NCBI GenBank assembly: GCA_964528095.1 | Contig: CAZGSG010000314.1 | Coordinates: 1 to 7,028 of the forward strand | DNA from: CAZGSG01 sp964528095 | Lineage (GTDB): Bacteria; Bacteroidota; Bacteroidia; Chitinophagales; Chitinophagaceae | DNA: 7,028 bases | Reading direction: 5' to 3' | Shown: piece by piece, positions 1 to 6,052 of the stretch | Layout: the number at the start of each line of letters is the position of its first letter | Numbering within the stretch: the first letter of the stretch is position 1 | Translations under genes and position numbers: made by a program | The notes under the pieces: model-generated | Seen by the model: the letters and a program-made list of their open reading frames with translations, nothing else | What the model was told of the DNA's origin: nothing | Databases searched by the model: none

Positions 1-120
1 GCTTCAGCCATCGATCATCTTCTACTCAGGCTGGGAGTTTTATTTAGCCGAGGCTCTTACCCTCAGCTTTTGTAATTTTATTCAGCATGGCTGTCGGCTA
101 ACAAAAAAACACTCCTCACA
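1..120. other. Left-edge non-coding stretch upstream of the first gene
   Basis: No convincing gene is seen here. One plus-strand frame is open from base 2 to the stop at 122-124, overlapping the ATG of the next gene as ATGA, but its roughly 40 codons have no recognisable protein character. An 8-bp inverted repeat (TTAGCCGA at 44-51, TCGGCTAA at 94-101) encloses 42 nt, within which CAGC-ATG-GCTG (83-93) could form a small stem. No TTTG/TAnnTTTG promoter pair at the right spacing was found before the start at 121. Confidence 0.4.
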
Positions 121-693
121 ATGAAATTCAACTTTATAATTACCTGCATTATTCTGACAGGATTGCCAGGTTTTGTAATTGCACAACAAAACCCTAATCC
201 CGCAGTAAAAAATAGTTCAGCTCAAAACGGGCAACAAGATTTTGACTTTGAAATTGGAAAGTGGACAACAAAACTTAAGGTTCTTAAAAATCCTCTTTCC
301 GGATCTACAACCTGGGTCGAATACGAGGGAACGACCAACGTCATATCGGTTTGTGATGGCCGTTCCAATCTGGTTGAGCTGAATGTTAAAGGTTCAGCGG
401 GACAAATTGCAGGTGTGAGTTTGCGTCTTTTTAATCCAAAGACAAACCAATGGAGTCTCAATTTTGCAAACATCAAAGATGGAAGTTTGGTTATTCCATC
501 AGTCGGCAGTTTTAAAAATGGGCGTGGAGAATTCTTTAATGAAGACAGCTTTGATGGCAAGAAAATTCTTGTTCGTTTTGTTATTTCAGCAATCACCCCG
601 AATTCCTGCCATTTTGAACAGGCATTTTCTGCTGATAATGGAAAAACATGGGAAGTAAATTGGATCGCTGATGATACAAGAATTAAATCCTGA
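121..693 (+). CDS. Secreted DUF1579-like protein of unknown function
   Basis: A 190-residue protein with a signal peptide: K2 near the N-terminus, a hydrophobic core at about 4-17, and likely cleavage after VIA (residue 21). It is therefore probably periplasmic or exported. The mature part starts with a low-complexity N/Q/S stretch, then DFDFEIGKW (40-48), which resembles the opening of DUF1579-type proteins ('DFxxGxW'). Further conserved-looking blocks are STTWVEYEG (62-70), LRLFNPKTNQWSLNFAN (101-117), FKNGRGEFF (131-139) and a closing GKTWEVNWIADDTR (174-187). Alternating hydrophobic strands suggest a small beta-barrel or lipocalin-like fold. Two cysteines (C78, C163) could form a disulfide after export. 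The ATG at 121 is chosen because it begins the signal peptide. No catalytic motif is visible. The next gene begins 232 bp on, so it is probably transcribed alone. The family assignment is from memory of the pattern. Confidence 0.75.
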   Translation: MKFNFIITCIILTGLPGFVIAQQNPNPAVKNSSAQNGQQDFDFEIGKWTTKLKVLKNPLSGSTTWVEYEGTTNVISVCDGRSNLVELNVKGSAGQIAGVSLRLFNPKTNQWSLNFANIKDGSLVIPSVGSFKNGRGEFFNEDSFDGKKILVRFVISAITPNSCHFEQAFSADNGKTWEVNWIADDTRIKS

Positions 694-925
694 AAATTGC
701 AGATCGTTATTAAATACTCCTGGTAATCAGGAGACGCTCATCTTGCATAACAACAAAGTTGCCAGTTGCCGTTTTCGTTGTGATATACATACAAAATCGT
801 ATCATCCTTAAATGCCTGGTTTGTTGTATGACGTCTAAGTTTCGTTCTTTATAAAATTTAATGCATAGACCAGTTAAAGCCTGAAATGTACGCCTGCAAT
901 TAAATATATCGCATACCTTGCAAAT
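694..925. other. Intergenic region before the AraC-type gene
   Basis: A 232-bp gap between two plus-strand genes. It holds a short hairpin near its left end (717-733) and otherwise AT-rich sequence with no open frame worth calling. No TTTG-N19-21-TAnnTTTG promoter could be matched. The nearest partial match is TACCTTG at 914-920, so close to the ATG at 926 that the message would be nearly leaderless, and it lacks a -33 partner. Confidence 0.4.
717..733 (+). terminator. Possible weak terminator hairpin after the first gene
   Basis: CTCCTG (717-722) and CAGGAG (728-733) pair perfectly around a GTAAT loop, 23 nt after the stop codon. There is no T-tract after the stem, so this is not a textbook intrinsic terminator. 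It may instead slow 3' decay or be chance. Confidence 0.3.
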
Positions 926-1762
926 ATGACAATAACCAGTTATAAGCCGAAAAGCCCGTTATTGCAACAATATATTGAATGCTTTTATATTCTAACCCAG
1001 GAAGAGAAGGAACAGGTGGGATATATCACTTTTCCAAGCATATATACTATTGTAACGATTATTGCCAATGCAAAGTTCCATATTGAAGACAATAAAGTTC
1101 ACACCTCTTATTGCGATTCCTCACCACTTGTAAGTAGTATTGTAAGCCGTTTTAAAGAGCCCCTGTATCTTAATTACGAAGGGCAAATAAATGAAATTAC
1201 TATTTACTTTAAGCCACTGGGTATAAGCGCGTTTTTAAAACATCCTGTATCACATTATTCAAAGAATGATTATGATCTTTTTTATCCTTATCCCGATTTT
1301 GAAACGGCTATGCGTCAACTGCTAAAACAGACGGATACAGAAGAAAAAATCCAATTACTGGAAGCTTACTGGCTTTCTAAATATGAGGGGATAAAAAATA
1401 AAAATATAGCAGACATTGTGACGACCATTTTACAAAGCGACGATAAGGAAAATACGGTGGTTCATCACCTGGCAAAAAAATTCAACCTTAGTAGAAAGAC
1501 GATACACAAATATTTTTTACAGTATGTTGGCAAAACGCCATCCGAATTCCTGAAAACAAAACGTTTTAGAGAAGCTATTGATAATAAATTTTCCAACACA
1601 CCGCAAGACAATCTCACCGCGATAGCATATGCTGCCAATTATTTTGATCAATCTCATATGACCAAGGATTTTAAATCCCTTACCGGCCAAAACCCCAAAG
1701 CATTTTTTAATAAGACCTCTATTGTGAAAAAGAAAGAAAAAATATTCTGGCAATTCAAATAG
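926..1762 (+). CDS. AraC-family transcriptional regulator
   Basis: A 278-residue cytoplasmic DNA-binding protein. The C-terminal part (about 158-264) is an AraC/XylS double helix-turn-helix. The first HTH is near 178-199 (HLAKKFNLSRKTIHKYFLQY) and the second near 230-252 (LTAIAYAANYFDQSHMTKDF). It is followed by the typical closing FKSLTGQNPKAF (249-260); the 'GxxPxxF' end is a family hallmark. The N-terminal 150 residues start with SYKPKSPLLQQYIECFY, the pattern seen in Bacteroidota AraC regulators with a DUF6597-like sensor region rather than the arabinose cupin. The effector cannot be read from sequence. The basic tail KKKEKIFWQFK lies beyond the domain. The ATG at 926 has no Shine-Dalgarno, as usual in this phylum. 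The gene sits 104 bp upstream of the secreted peptidase candidate in the same direction, so it may regulate that gene, but this is only positional inference. Confidence 0.9.
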   Translation: MTITSYKPKSPLLQQYIECFYILTQEEKEQVGYITFPSIYTIVTIIANAKFHIEDNKVHTSYCDSSPLVSSIVSRFKEPLYLNYEGQINEITIYFKPLGISAFLKHPVSHYSKNDYDLFYPYPDFETAMRQLLKQTDTEEKIQLLEAYWLSKYEGIKNKNIADIVTTILQSDDKENTVVHHLAKKFNLSRKTIHKYFLQYVGKTPSEFLKTKRFREAIDNKFSNTPQDNLTAIAYAANYFDQSHMTKDFKSLTGQNPKAFFNKTSIVKKKEKIFWQFK

Positions 1763-1808
1763 GCGGTTACATTTTTACTATTTTATCCCGTTTTGTTAAA
1801 TGACCTTT

Positions 1809-1840
1809 GAAGCATAGAAGCATATACTAAGGGTATAGCT
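1809..1840. repeat. Tandem 8-bp repeat merging into a hairpin
   Basis: GAAGCATA occurs twice in direct tandem (1809-1816 and 1817-1824). The second copy runs into a stem, TATAC (1823-1827) with GTATA (1833-1837). This extends to AGC/GCT (1819-1821 and 1838-1840) if A1822 is bulged out. It lies in the 104-bp gap between the AraC gene and the peptidase candidate. It could be an activator site for an AraC protein, which often binds direct repeats, or a weak terminator. No canonical promoter was matched beside it. Confidence 0.3.
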
Positions 1841-1866
1841 GATTTGAAACAAAAGATAAATAGCAT

Positions 1867-3171
1867 ATGAAAAAACTGATCCTGGGTTTAGTCGTTTTGT
1901 TTAGCATGAATAGTCTCGCTCAAAAGCAAAAAATTGTTGTAACCCAGGACATTTCAAACTTTTGGAATGCTTATGACAGGATTGTTTTAACAAAAGACAG
2001 TTTGCAGCAAATAGAACTGATCACCAAATTATATATTGGAAAAGGAACACCTGGTCTTGCCGGGATCATGCAGGTTAAAAGATATTCGGTCCAGGAATAT
2101 ATCAATGCAATTAACCAGTACCCAAAATTTTGGAGCTCGGTAAGAGATAATACGCTAAAAGCGGATGAGTATGCAGGTAAAATTGAACAGGGGATTAAAA
2201 AATTAAAACAAATATACCCTGTATTAAAACCTGCCAATATCTATTTCACAATTGGAATACTTAGAACGGGAGGAACCACACTTGATAATAAAGTCCTGAT
2301 TGGAAGCGAGGTTGCCATGACTGATAAAAAAACAATATCAAGTGAATTTGATAAAAGGTATCCTAATTTAAGACGGTATTTTGATACAGATCCGGTTAAA
2401 GGCAATATTGCTTTTTTAAATGTTCATGAATACATTCATACACAGCAAAAATTATCATCCAGCTATAGTTTGATAGCACAAACAATGGTTGAAGGGGTTG
2501 CGGAATTCGTTACGGCAAAAGCACTGGCCATACAGTCGCCTAATCCGCAAATTAAATATGGCAAGACGATTGATGAAAAATTAAAAAGGGAATTTGTGAA
2601 GAATATGTTTGCCAGGGATTTTAGTAAATGGCTGTGGAATTCACCAGAAAATGAATTCGGAATGGGAGACCTGGGTTATTATATTGGTTATGCTATCTGT
2701 GAAAAATATTACAATCTTTCAAAAGATAAAAAGAAAGCCGTTAAAGAGATGATACAGCTTGATTACGGTAATGAGAATGACCTTTTTAAAATAGTTGACA
2801 GGACAGCCTATTTTGATAAATCGCTGACCTCATTAAAAACTGAATTTGAAGAAAAACGGCCAAAAGTAGTAAGGATCGAGCAGTTTGAAAACGGGAGCCA
2901 GCAGGTAAACCCGGGTATCAAAGTTGTTACCCTGCATTTTTCTCAACCAATGAATACGAAGGACAGTGATTTCGATTATGGCCCTTTGGGAAAGGAGAAC
3001 GTTTTATGGGTACAAAAAGTAATCGGGTTTTCTGAAGATAAAAAATCCTTTAGTTTTCAAATAAATATGGAACCTGGTAAACAATATCAGTTGGTGGCAG
3101 ATGATTTTTTTAAAGATGAAAATGGGTATTCGCTAAAACCATTTTTAATTGATTTTAGAACGGCTAAGTAA
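1867..3171 (+). CDS. Secreted gluzincin-like zinc metallopeptidase candidate with Ig-like domain
   Basis: A 434-residue protein with a clear signal peptide (KK at 2-3, hydrophobic core 4-14, cleavage near SLA|Q at 18-19), so it acts outside the inner membrane. The central region carries HEYIH (187-191), matching the HExxH zinc motif: H187 and H191 as ligands, E188 as catalytic base. EGVAEF follows at 209-214, with E209 18 residues after H191. This resembles the 'EGxA' third-ligand block of gluzincins such as M1 and of DUF2268-like predicted Zn-proteases. The C-terminus (about 332-434) reads as a bacterial Ig-like (Big_5-type) domain: 'VVTLHFSQPMN', then strands ending in 'DENGYSLKPFLIDFRTAK', probably for surface or substrate contact. 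Substrate is unknown. All three presumed ligands are present, so it is probably active. The start gives an intact signal peptide. Its 3' end faces the minus-strand gene at 3200, with 28 bp between. Confidence 0.72.
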   Translation: MKKLILGLVVLFSMNSLAQKQKIVVTQDISNFWNAYDRIVLTKDSLQQIELITKLYIGKGTPGLAGIMQVKRYSVQEYINAINQYPKFWSSVRDNTLKADEYAGKIEQGIKKLKQIYPVLKPANIYFTIGILRTGGTTLDNKVLIGSEVAMTDKKTISSEFDKRYPNLRRYFDTDPVKGNIAFLNVHEYIHTQQKLSSSYSLIAQTMVEGVAEFVTAKALAIQSPNPQIKYGKTIDEKLKREFVKNMFARDFSKWLWNSPENEFGMGDLGYYIGYAICEKYYNLSKDKKKAVKEMIQLDYGNENDLFKIVDRTAYFDKSLTSLKTEFEEKRPKVVRIEQFENGSQQVNPGIKVVTLHFSQPMNTKDSDFDYGPLGKENVLWVQKVIGFSEDKKSFSFQINMEPGKQYQLVADDFFKDENGYSLKPFLIDFRTAK

Positions 3172-3199
3172 AATAGCCTGCTGCTAAGCCTATGTATAG

Positions 3200-3739
3200 C
3201 TAAAGGAAAACAAAGCTAACAGATCCAGAAAAAGCATTGGTACATAGATATCGGCTTTCCAAAACCAGCTTCTCTGTTTTTACAATTATCCTGTGATATG
3301 ATCCGGACACCGACATCCTTACTTTAGAGAAGCCAGGTAAATAAATTCCCGCGGTGATAGTACTCATCCTATTGCCAGTAATTTTGCCAAATGTTGAAGG
3401 TTGACCCTTTCTATTATGAATGGGATATGAACCGGCGACTGAAAGCAGCGGCCAAAAATTACGATGAGTGCCCGGTAACAAATTTACTTCGATCCCAACC
3501 GGCACATATCCTGGGCGACGGTATTGATCTTTAATATAACCTATAGACGGACCTACGCCCAAAAGCTTGCTTTTTCCTATAATAATACCACCTGAAATAA
3601 CCCCTGACAAAGAACCAGTAAAAGTAGCAGGTCGGGATTTAATAAATGAAATCCCCGGAGAAGCTTTAACAAAGAAATTTTGAGCATGAATAACGTATGA
3701 ACTTAGGATAGAAGATATAATAAGTAGTTTTAGCTTCAT
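3200..3739 (-). CDS. Outer-membrane beta-barrel-like protein
   Basis: A 179-residue protein with a signal peptide (KLK at 2-4, hydrophobic core 5-16, cleavage near IHA|Q at 19-20). The mature part is made of short alternating hydrophobic strands separated by G-, S- and N-rich turns, for example GSLSGVISGGIIIGKSKLLGVGPSIGY (42-68), FWPLLSVAGSYPI (95-107), TITAGIYLPGF (127-137) and KVRMSVSGSYHRII (139-152). It ends SGSVSFVFL, resembling the aromatic or hydrophobic final strand of outer-membrane barrels, though the last residue is Leu rather than Phe. This looks like a small eight-strand barrel of the Bacteroidota 'outer membrane beta-barrel' type. Function is unknown. It is convergent with the peptidase candidate and divergent from the ArsR operon. 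A partial -7 match (TAGTTTTA on the minus strand, plus-strand bases 3758-3765) lies just upstream without a convincing -33 element. Confidence 0.65.
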   Translation of the reverse strand: MKLKLLIISSILSSYVIHAQNFFVKASPGISFIKSRPATFTGSLSGVISGGIIIGKSKLLGVGPSIGYIKDQYRRPGYVPVGIEVNLLPGTHRNFWPLLSVAGSYPIHNRKGQPSTFGKITGNRMSTITAGIYLPGFSKVRMSVSGSYHRIIVKTEKLVLESRYLCTNAFSGSVSFVFL

Positions 3740-4131
3740 AGCAGTCTATTTATTAAATAAAACTAGCCCGATTTTAGTAACATGCATAATTCATTTTATA
3801 TCAAAAATCACAATTAACAGATTCTATTTTCATAACCTGTTTTCGTTGTATTCAAGTATTAACACTTATAGCATTTATCCGCTTTGACCGAAAGGACTAC
3901 ACTTATGTAAAATGATTTGCGTTCCAAGATGAAGAGACAGCTTCTCGGTTTTCAAGAGAATACTCGCGATTGAGTAGTGTACGGAAATCCTTCGCGGGGC
4001 TTGATTTTCTGACATAAGCGTCATCGGGGTCAATAAAAAACGCAAGCTTGCAAATTAATGGGTACAGCCTTTTCTGGAACTCTCCGGTTTATCCATTGTA
4101 AATCCCCGCATGCGAATAAAATTAAAATAAA
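3740..4131. other. Long divergent intergenic region with small dyads and an open but startless segment
   Basis: No supported gene lies here. The minus strand is open for 61 codons between in-frame stops (3906-4088) but has no ATG. The plus strand is open for 33 codons in part of the same stretch (3916-4014), also without ATG. Several small dyads occur: AAGT.TTAA.ACTT (3854-3867), CTTT/AAAG (3882-3894), TTCTC/GAGAA (3942-3960) immediately followed by TACTC/GAGTA (3961-3976), TGAC/GTCA (4010-4023), and a perfect 10-bp palindrome GCAAGCTTGC (4042-4051). ACACTTAT is repeated directly at 3862-3869 and 3899-3906. This could be a gene relic, a dispersed repeat or a structured leader; none can be proven here. 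Confidence 0.4.
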
Positions 4132-4163
4132 TTTGTGCAGTTAGGTGGCTGCGCATATATTTG
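4132..4163 (+). promoter_or_regulatory. Bacteroidota-type promoter of the ArsR operon
   Basis: TTTG at 4132-4135 fits the -33 element. TATATTTG at 4156-4163 matches the Bacteroidota -7 consensus TAnnTTTG at all fixed positions, with 20 bp between them, which is the usual spacing. Transcription would begin near 4168-4171, leaving only about 12-15 nt before the ATG at 4183. The two dyads listed separately lie between and over these elements, so a bound repressor would block the polymerase. Confidence 0.75.
4137..4152. promoter_or_regulatory. Operator dyad 1 (between -33 and -7)
   Basis: GCAGT (4137-4141) and GCTGC (4148-4152) form an imperfect dyad with a 6-bp centre and 4 of 5 arm positions complementary. 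It lies in the spacer of the promoter. It is the left member of a tandem pair whose centres are 26 bp apart. It is probably a binding site for the ArsR-family protein encoded immediately downstream. Confidence 0.6.
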
Positions 4164-4178
4164 CAGTCAAATAACTGC
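4163..4178. promoter_or_regulatory. Operator dyad 2 (over -7 edge and start of transcription)
   Basis: GCAGT (4163-4167) and ACTGC (4174-4178) are perfectly complementary 5-bp arms around CAAATA. The wider unit ATTTG-CAGT-N7-CTGCGCAAAT (4159-4184) repeats the unit at 4131-4158, which differs in the N7 core, in one base near the right end, and by an extra TG. The dyad covers the expected transcription start and stops a few bases before the ATG. Dyads of this size overlapping the promoter are typical of ArsR/SmtB-family operators. Confidence 0.65.
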
Positions 4179-4182
4179 GCAA

Positions 4183-4506
4183 ATGGATTTAAGAAGAGAT
4201 GTATTTCAGGCCATAGCTGATCCCACCCGAAGGGCGATAATTACCTTGGTTGCCCTCCAGGCAATGACACCCGGTGCGATAGCTGAGAATTTTGACTCGT
4301 CGAGACAAACGATTTCAAAGCATATACAGATACTCACCGAATGCGAATTACTTGAACAAAAACAAAACGGCAGGGAAATTTATTATCATATCAATGCAAA
4401 AAAAATGAAAGAAGTAGCCGACTTTATTGAGCCATTCAGGAAAATGTGGGATGACAGATTCGATAAGTTAGAAACGATCATGAAAAAATACAACTCCAAA
4501 AAATAA
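4183..4506 (+). CDS. ArsR-family winged-helix repressor without the classical metal site
   Basis: A 107-residue DNA-binding protein starting MDLRRDVFQAIADPTRRAII, the usual N-terminus of the ArsR subgroup found next to SRPBCC/AHSA1 genes. The recognition helix is about 40-51 (SRQTISKHIQIL). The wing follows at 60-70 (KQNGREIYYHI). The C-terminal helix FIEPFRKMWDDRFDKLETIMKK (81-102) is the dimerisation region typical of this subgroup. A GTG at 4135 would add 16 residues, but that extension would run through the promoter and operator, so the ATG at 4183 is preferred. Only one cysteine (C54) is present. The ELCVCDL-type metal motif of ArsR/SmtB is absent, so an organic or redox signal is more likely than a metal. 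It heads an operon, ending 6 bp before the SRPBCC gene, and very probably represses its own promoter. Confidence 0.9.
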   Translation: MDLRRDVFQAIADPTRRAIITLVALQAMTPGAIAENFDSSRQTISKHIQILTECELLEQKQNGREIYYHINAKKMKEVADFIEPFRKMWDDRFDKLETIMKKYNSKK

Positions 4507-4512
4507 AATAAT

Positions 4513-4980
4513 ATGGAACGCAAAACAAAAATACATGCTGAAGACGGCAAACAGGAATTGACGATCACAAGGGAATTTGACTTGCCATTGGATTTACTTT
4601 TTAAAGCCTATGTAGAGCCGGAGATCGTTGAGCAATGGATGAGCACAAAAGTGCTGAAACTTGAAAATAAAAGACATGGCAGCTGGCAATTTGAAACATC
4701 AGACGCTAAAGGAAATGTGGTATTTAAGGCCAATGGGGTAATTCATGAGTTTGTTCCAAACCAGAAAATCACCCGGACCTTTGAAATGGAGAATACGGGT
4801 TTTGCTGTACAACTTGAGTTTTTTGAATTTGAGGAACTTGCTGAGGATAAGAGTAAGCTCACCATGCATATAGTGTATAAGTCTGTCGATCTAAGGGACC
4901 AGATGGTGAAAATGGGTTTTGCCCCGGGTATTAATATGGCACATAACCGGTTGCAGGATATAGTAAGTAAATTAAAATAA
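4513..4980 (+). CDS. SRPBCC (AHSA1/START-like) domain protein
   Basis: A 155-residue cytoplasmic protein spanning one SRPBCC helix-grip domain of the AHSA1 (Aha1 C-terminal-like) type. Recognisable blocks are LTITREFDLPLDLLFKAYVE (16-35) with the following EIVEQWM (37-43), GSWQFE (56-61), GVIHEFVPNQKITRTFEME (75-93), and the closing helix MGFAPGINMAHNRLQDIVSKL (134-154), which corresponds to the family's 'GxxxGxxxxxxRL' end. The fold makes a deep hydrophobic pocket that binds lipids or small aromatic molecules in relatives. Despite the family name, no Hsp90 role is implied in bacteria. It lies 6 bp after the arsR-like gene and 6 bp before the DoxX-like gene. It may bind or process the compound sensed by the regulator, but that is inference from position. 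Confidence 0.9.
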   Translation: MERKTKIHAEDGKQELTITREFDLPLDLLFKAYVEPEIVEQWMSTKVLKLENKRHGSWQFETSDAKGNVVFKANGVIHEFVPNQKITRTFEMENTGFAVQLEFFEFEELAEDKSKLTMHIVYKSVDLRDQMVKMGFAPGINMAHNRLQDIVSKLK

Positions 4981-4986
4981 TAAAGT

Positions 4987-5370
4987 ATGACAAAGAGAAA
5001 TAAAATAATCTATTGGATTGCCACTATCTGGCTTGCATTGGGAATGGTATCAACCGGTATAGTGCAGATATTGAAAATAAAAGAAGAAGCAGATATGATG
5101 ACACATTTGGGCTATCCTCTCTACTTTCTGACAATCCTGGGTGTTTGGAAAATTTTGGGAGTAATAGCGGTATTTGTTCCTAAATTTCCACTGCTAAAGG
5201 AATGGGCTTACGCGGGTTTCTTTTTTGCCATGTCGGGCGCTGTCTTTTCTCACCTAGCCTGTGGAGATGCTGCGAAAGAATTTTTTGGACCGGTACTATT
5301 ATTGCTCCTGACCGTGATATCCTGGTATTTCCGGCCTGCGGATAGAAAGATCATTTTGACTAATCAATAA
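4987..5370 (+). CDS. DoxX-like four-helix inner-membrane protein
   Basis: A 127-residue membrane protein with four predicted hydrophobic helices at about 7-26, 43-64, 73-92 and 99-115, and a basic N-terminus (KRNK) suggesting that end faces the cytoplasm. Motifs typical of the DoxX-like family are HLGYP (40-44) before helix 2, KILG (55-58) inside it, EWAYAGF (72-78) entering helix 3, and a conserved-looking SHLACGD (88-94) with a possible reactive H89/C92 pair. DoxX proteins have been linked to thiol stress and to membrane oxidoreductase complexes in some bacteria, but this subgroup is not characterised. It lies between the SRPBCC gene (6-bp gap) and the YdeI-like gene (9-bp gap), so it should be co-expressed with both. 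Confidence 0.9.
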   Translation: MTKRNKIIYWIATIWLALGMVSTGIVQILKIKEEADMMTHLGYPLYFLTILGVWKILGVIAVFVPKFPLLKEWAYAGFFFAMSGAVFSHLACGDAAKEFFGPVLLLLLTVISWYFRPADRKIILTNQ

Positions 5371-5379
5371 ACGAATTGA

Positions 5380-5958
5380 ATGAACCCTAAAGTTGATTTT
5401 TATTTTAGCAAAGCTAAAAAATGGCAGAAGGAAATAGCGAAATTGAGAACGATCGTTCTTGACTGTGGCCTGTCTGAGGAGTTGAAATGGGGTGTTCCTT
5501 GTTATATGTTTCAGAAAACGAATATTGTTTTAATACATGTATTTAAAGAATACTGTGCGCTTTTGTTTTTCAAAGGAGCGTTGTTAAATGATGCCAATGG
5601 TCTGCTGATCCAACAGACAAAAAATGTGCAGTCAGCCCGGCAGATCAGGTTCACCCATGTTCGGGAAATAGCAGAGAACATGTCTATCCTGAAGACCTAT
5701 ATCTACGAGGCGATTGAAGTGGAAAAAGCAGGTTTGAAAGTGAATTTTAAAAAAAGCGCAGAATTCATCATTCCCGACGAGTTTCAAAGTAAATTAGATA
5801 AAACACCTGCTTTGAAAACCGCTTTTTATGCATTGACACCGGGACGGCAAAGAGCATATATCCTTTATTTTTCCGCGGCCAAACAATCCAAAACCCGGGA
5901 GTCAAGGGTTGAAAAATATAGCAAGCAAATTCTTAAAGGAAAGGGATTAGATGATTAG
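5380..5958 (+). CDS. YdeI/OmdA-family protein with DUF1801-like domain
   Basis: A 192-residue soluble protein. The N-terminal half (about 15-115) is DUF1801-like: LRTIVLDCGLSEELKWGVPCY (22-42) includes the characteristic 'E-x-K/W-G-x-P-x-Y' core, followed by beta strands NIVLIHVFKEYCALLFFKGALL. The C-terminal part (about 130-192) fits the YdeI/OmpD-associated segment: IPDEFQSKLDKTPALKTAFYAL, then TPGRQRAYILYFSAAKQSKTRESRVEKY (153-180), where 'PGxxRxY...A...TRxxR' is the family hallmark. There is no signal peptide or membrane helix, so it is cytoplasmic. The molecular function of the family is not settled. It lies 9 bp after the DoxX-like gene and is the last tightly linked member of the operon. 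No terminator hairpin is evident after it. Confidence 0.88.
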   Translation: MNPKVDFYFSKAKKWQKEIAKLRTIVLDCGLSEELKWGVPCYMFQKTNIVLIHVFKEYCALLFFKGALLNDANGLLIQQTKNVQSARQIRFTHVREIAENMSILKTYIYEAIEVEKAGLKVNFKKSAEFIIPDEFQSKLDKTPALKTAFYALTPGRQRAYILYFSAAKQSKTRESRVEKYSKQILKGKGLDD

Positions 5959-6011
5959 CTGAATGGATTTACGTCGTTTTCTTTTCCCTTACCCGGATTT
6001 GAAATAAATTT

Positions 6012-6021
6012 ATACATGTAT
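6012..6021. promoter_or_regulatory. Palindrome in the leader of the DUF4256 gene
   Basis: ATACATGTAT is a perfect 10-bp palindrome in the 94-bp gap before the gene at 6053. A TTTG at 5998-6001 could be a -33 element, but no good TAnnTTTG lies at the expected distance (TATCTATT at 6025-6032 matches only partly). It may be an operator or chance in AT-rich DNA. Confidence 0.25.
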
Positions 6022-6052
6022 GCCGTATCTATTCAACAGAAAATAGAATAAT

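Noticed and set aside
44..101. TTAGCCGA/TCGGCTAA inverted repeat before the first gene as a riboswitch or terminator
   Set aside because: An 8-bp stem with a 42-nt loop, no T-run and no recognisable riboswitch core; probably chance.
2..124. Open frame at the left edge ending in an ATGA overlap with the first gene
   Set aside because: The roughly 40 codons have no protein character I recognise, and an inverted repeat lies inside it; the ATGA overlap alone is not enough.
222..596. Minus-strand open frame of 124 codons inside the first gene
   Set aside because: It is the antisense shadow of a protein with a signal peptide and family-like blocks; no independent start signal or domain is seen.
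771..781. GTTTTCGTTGT shared by two intergenic regions (771-781 and 3839-3849)
   Set aside because: An 11-base match with no similarity in the flanks is within what chance can give in a 7-kb window.
3172..3199. Terminator between the converging peptidase and beta-barrel genes
   Set aside because: Only a 4-bp GCTA/TAGC pairing was found, with no stem long enough and no T-run on either strand.
4135..4182. GTG start at 4135 extending the ArsR protein by 16 residues
   Set aside because: The extension would run through the promoter and both operator dyads, and the family N-terminus begins at the ATG at 4183.
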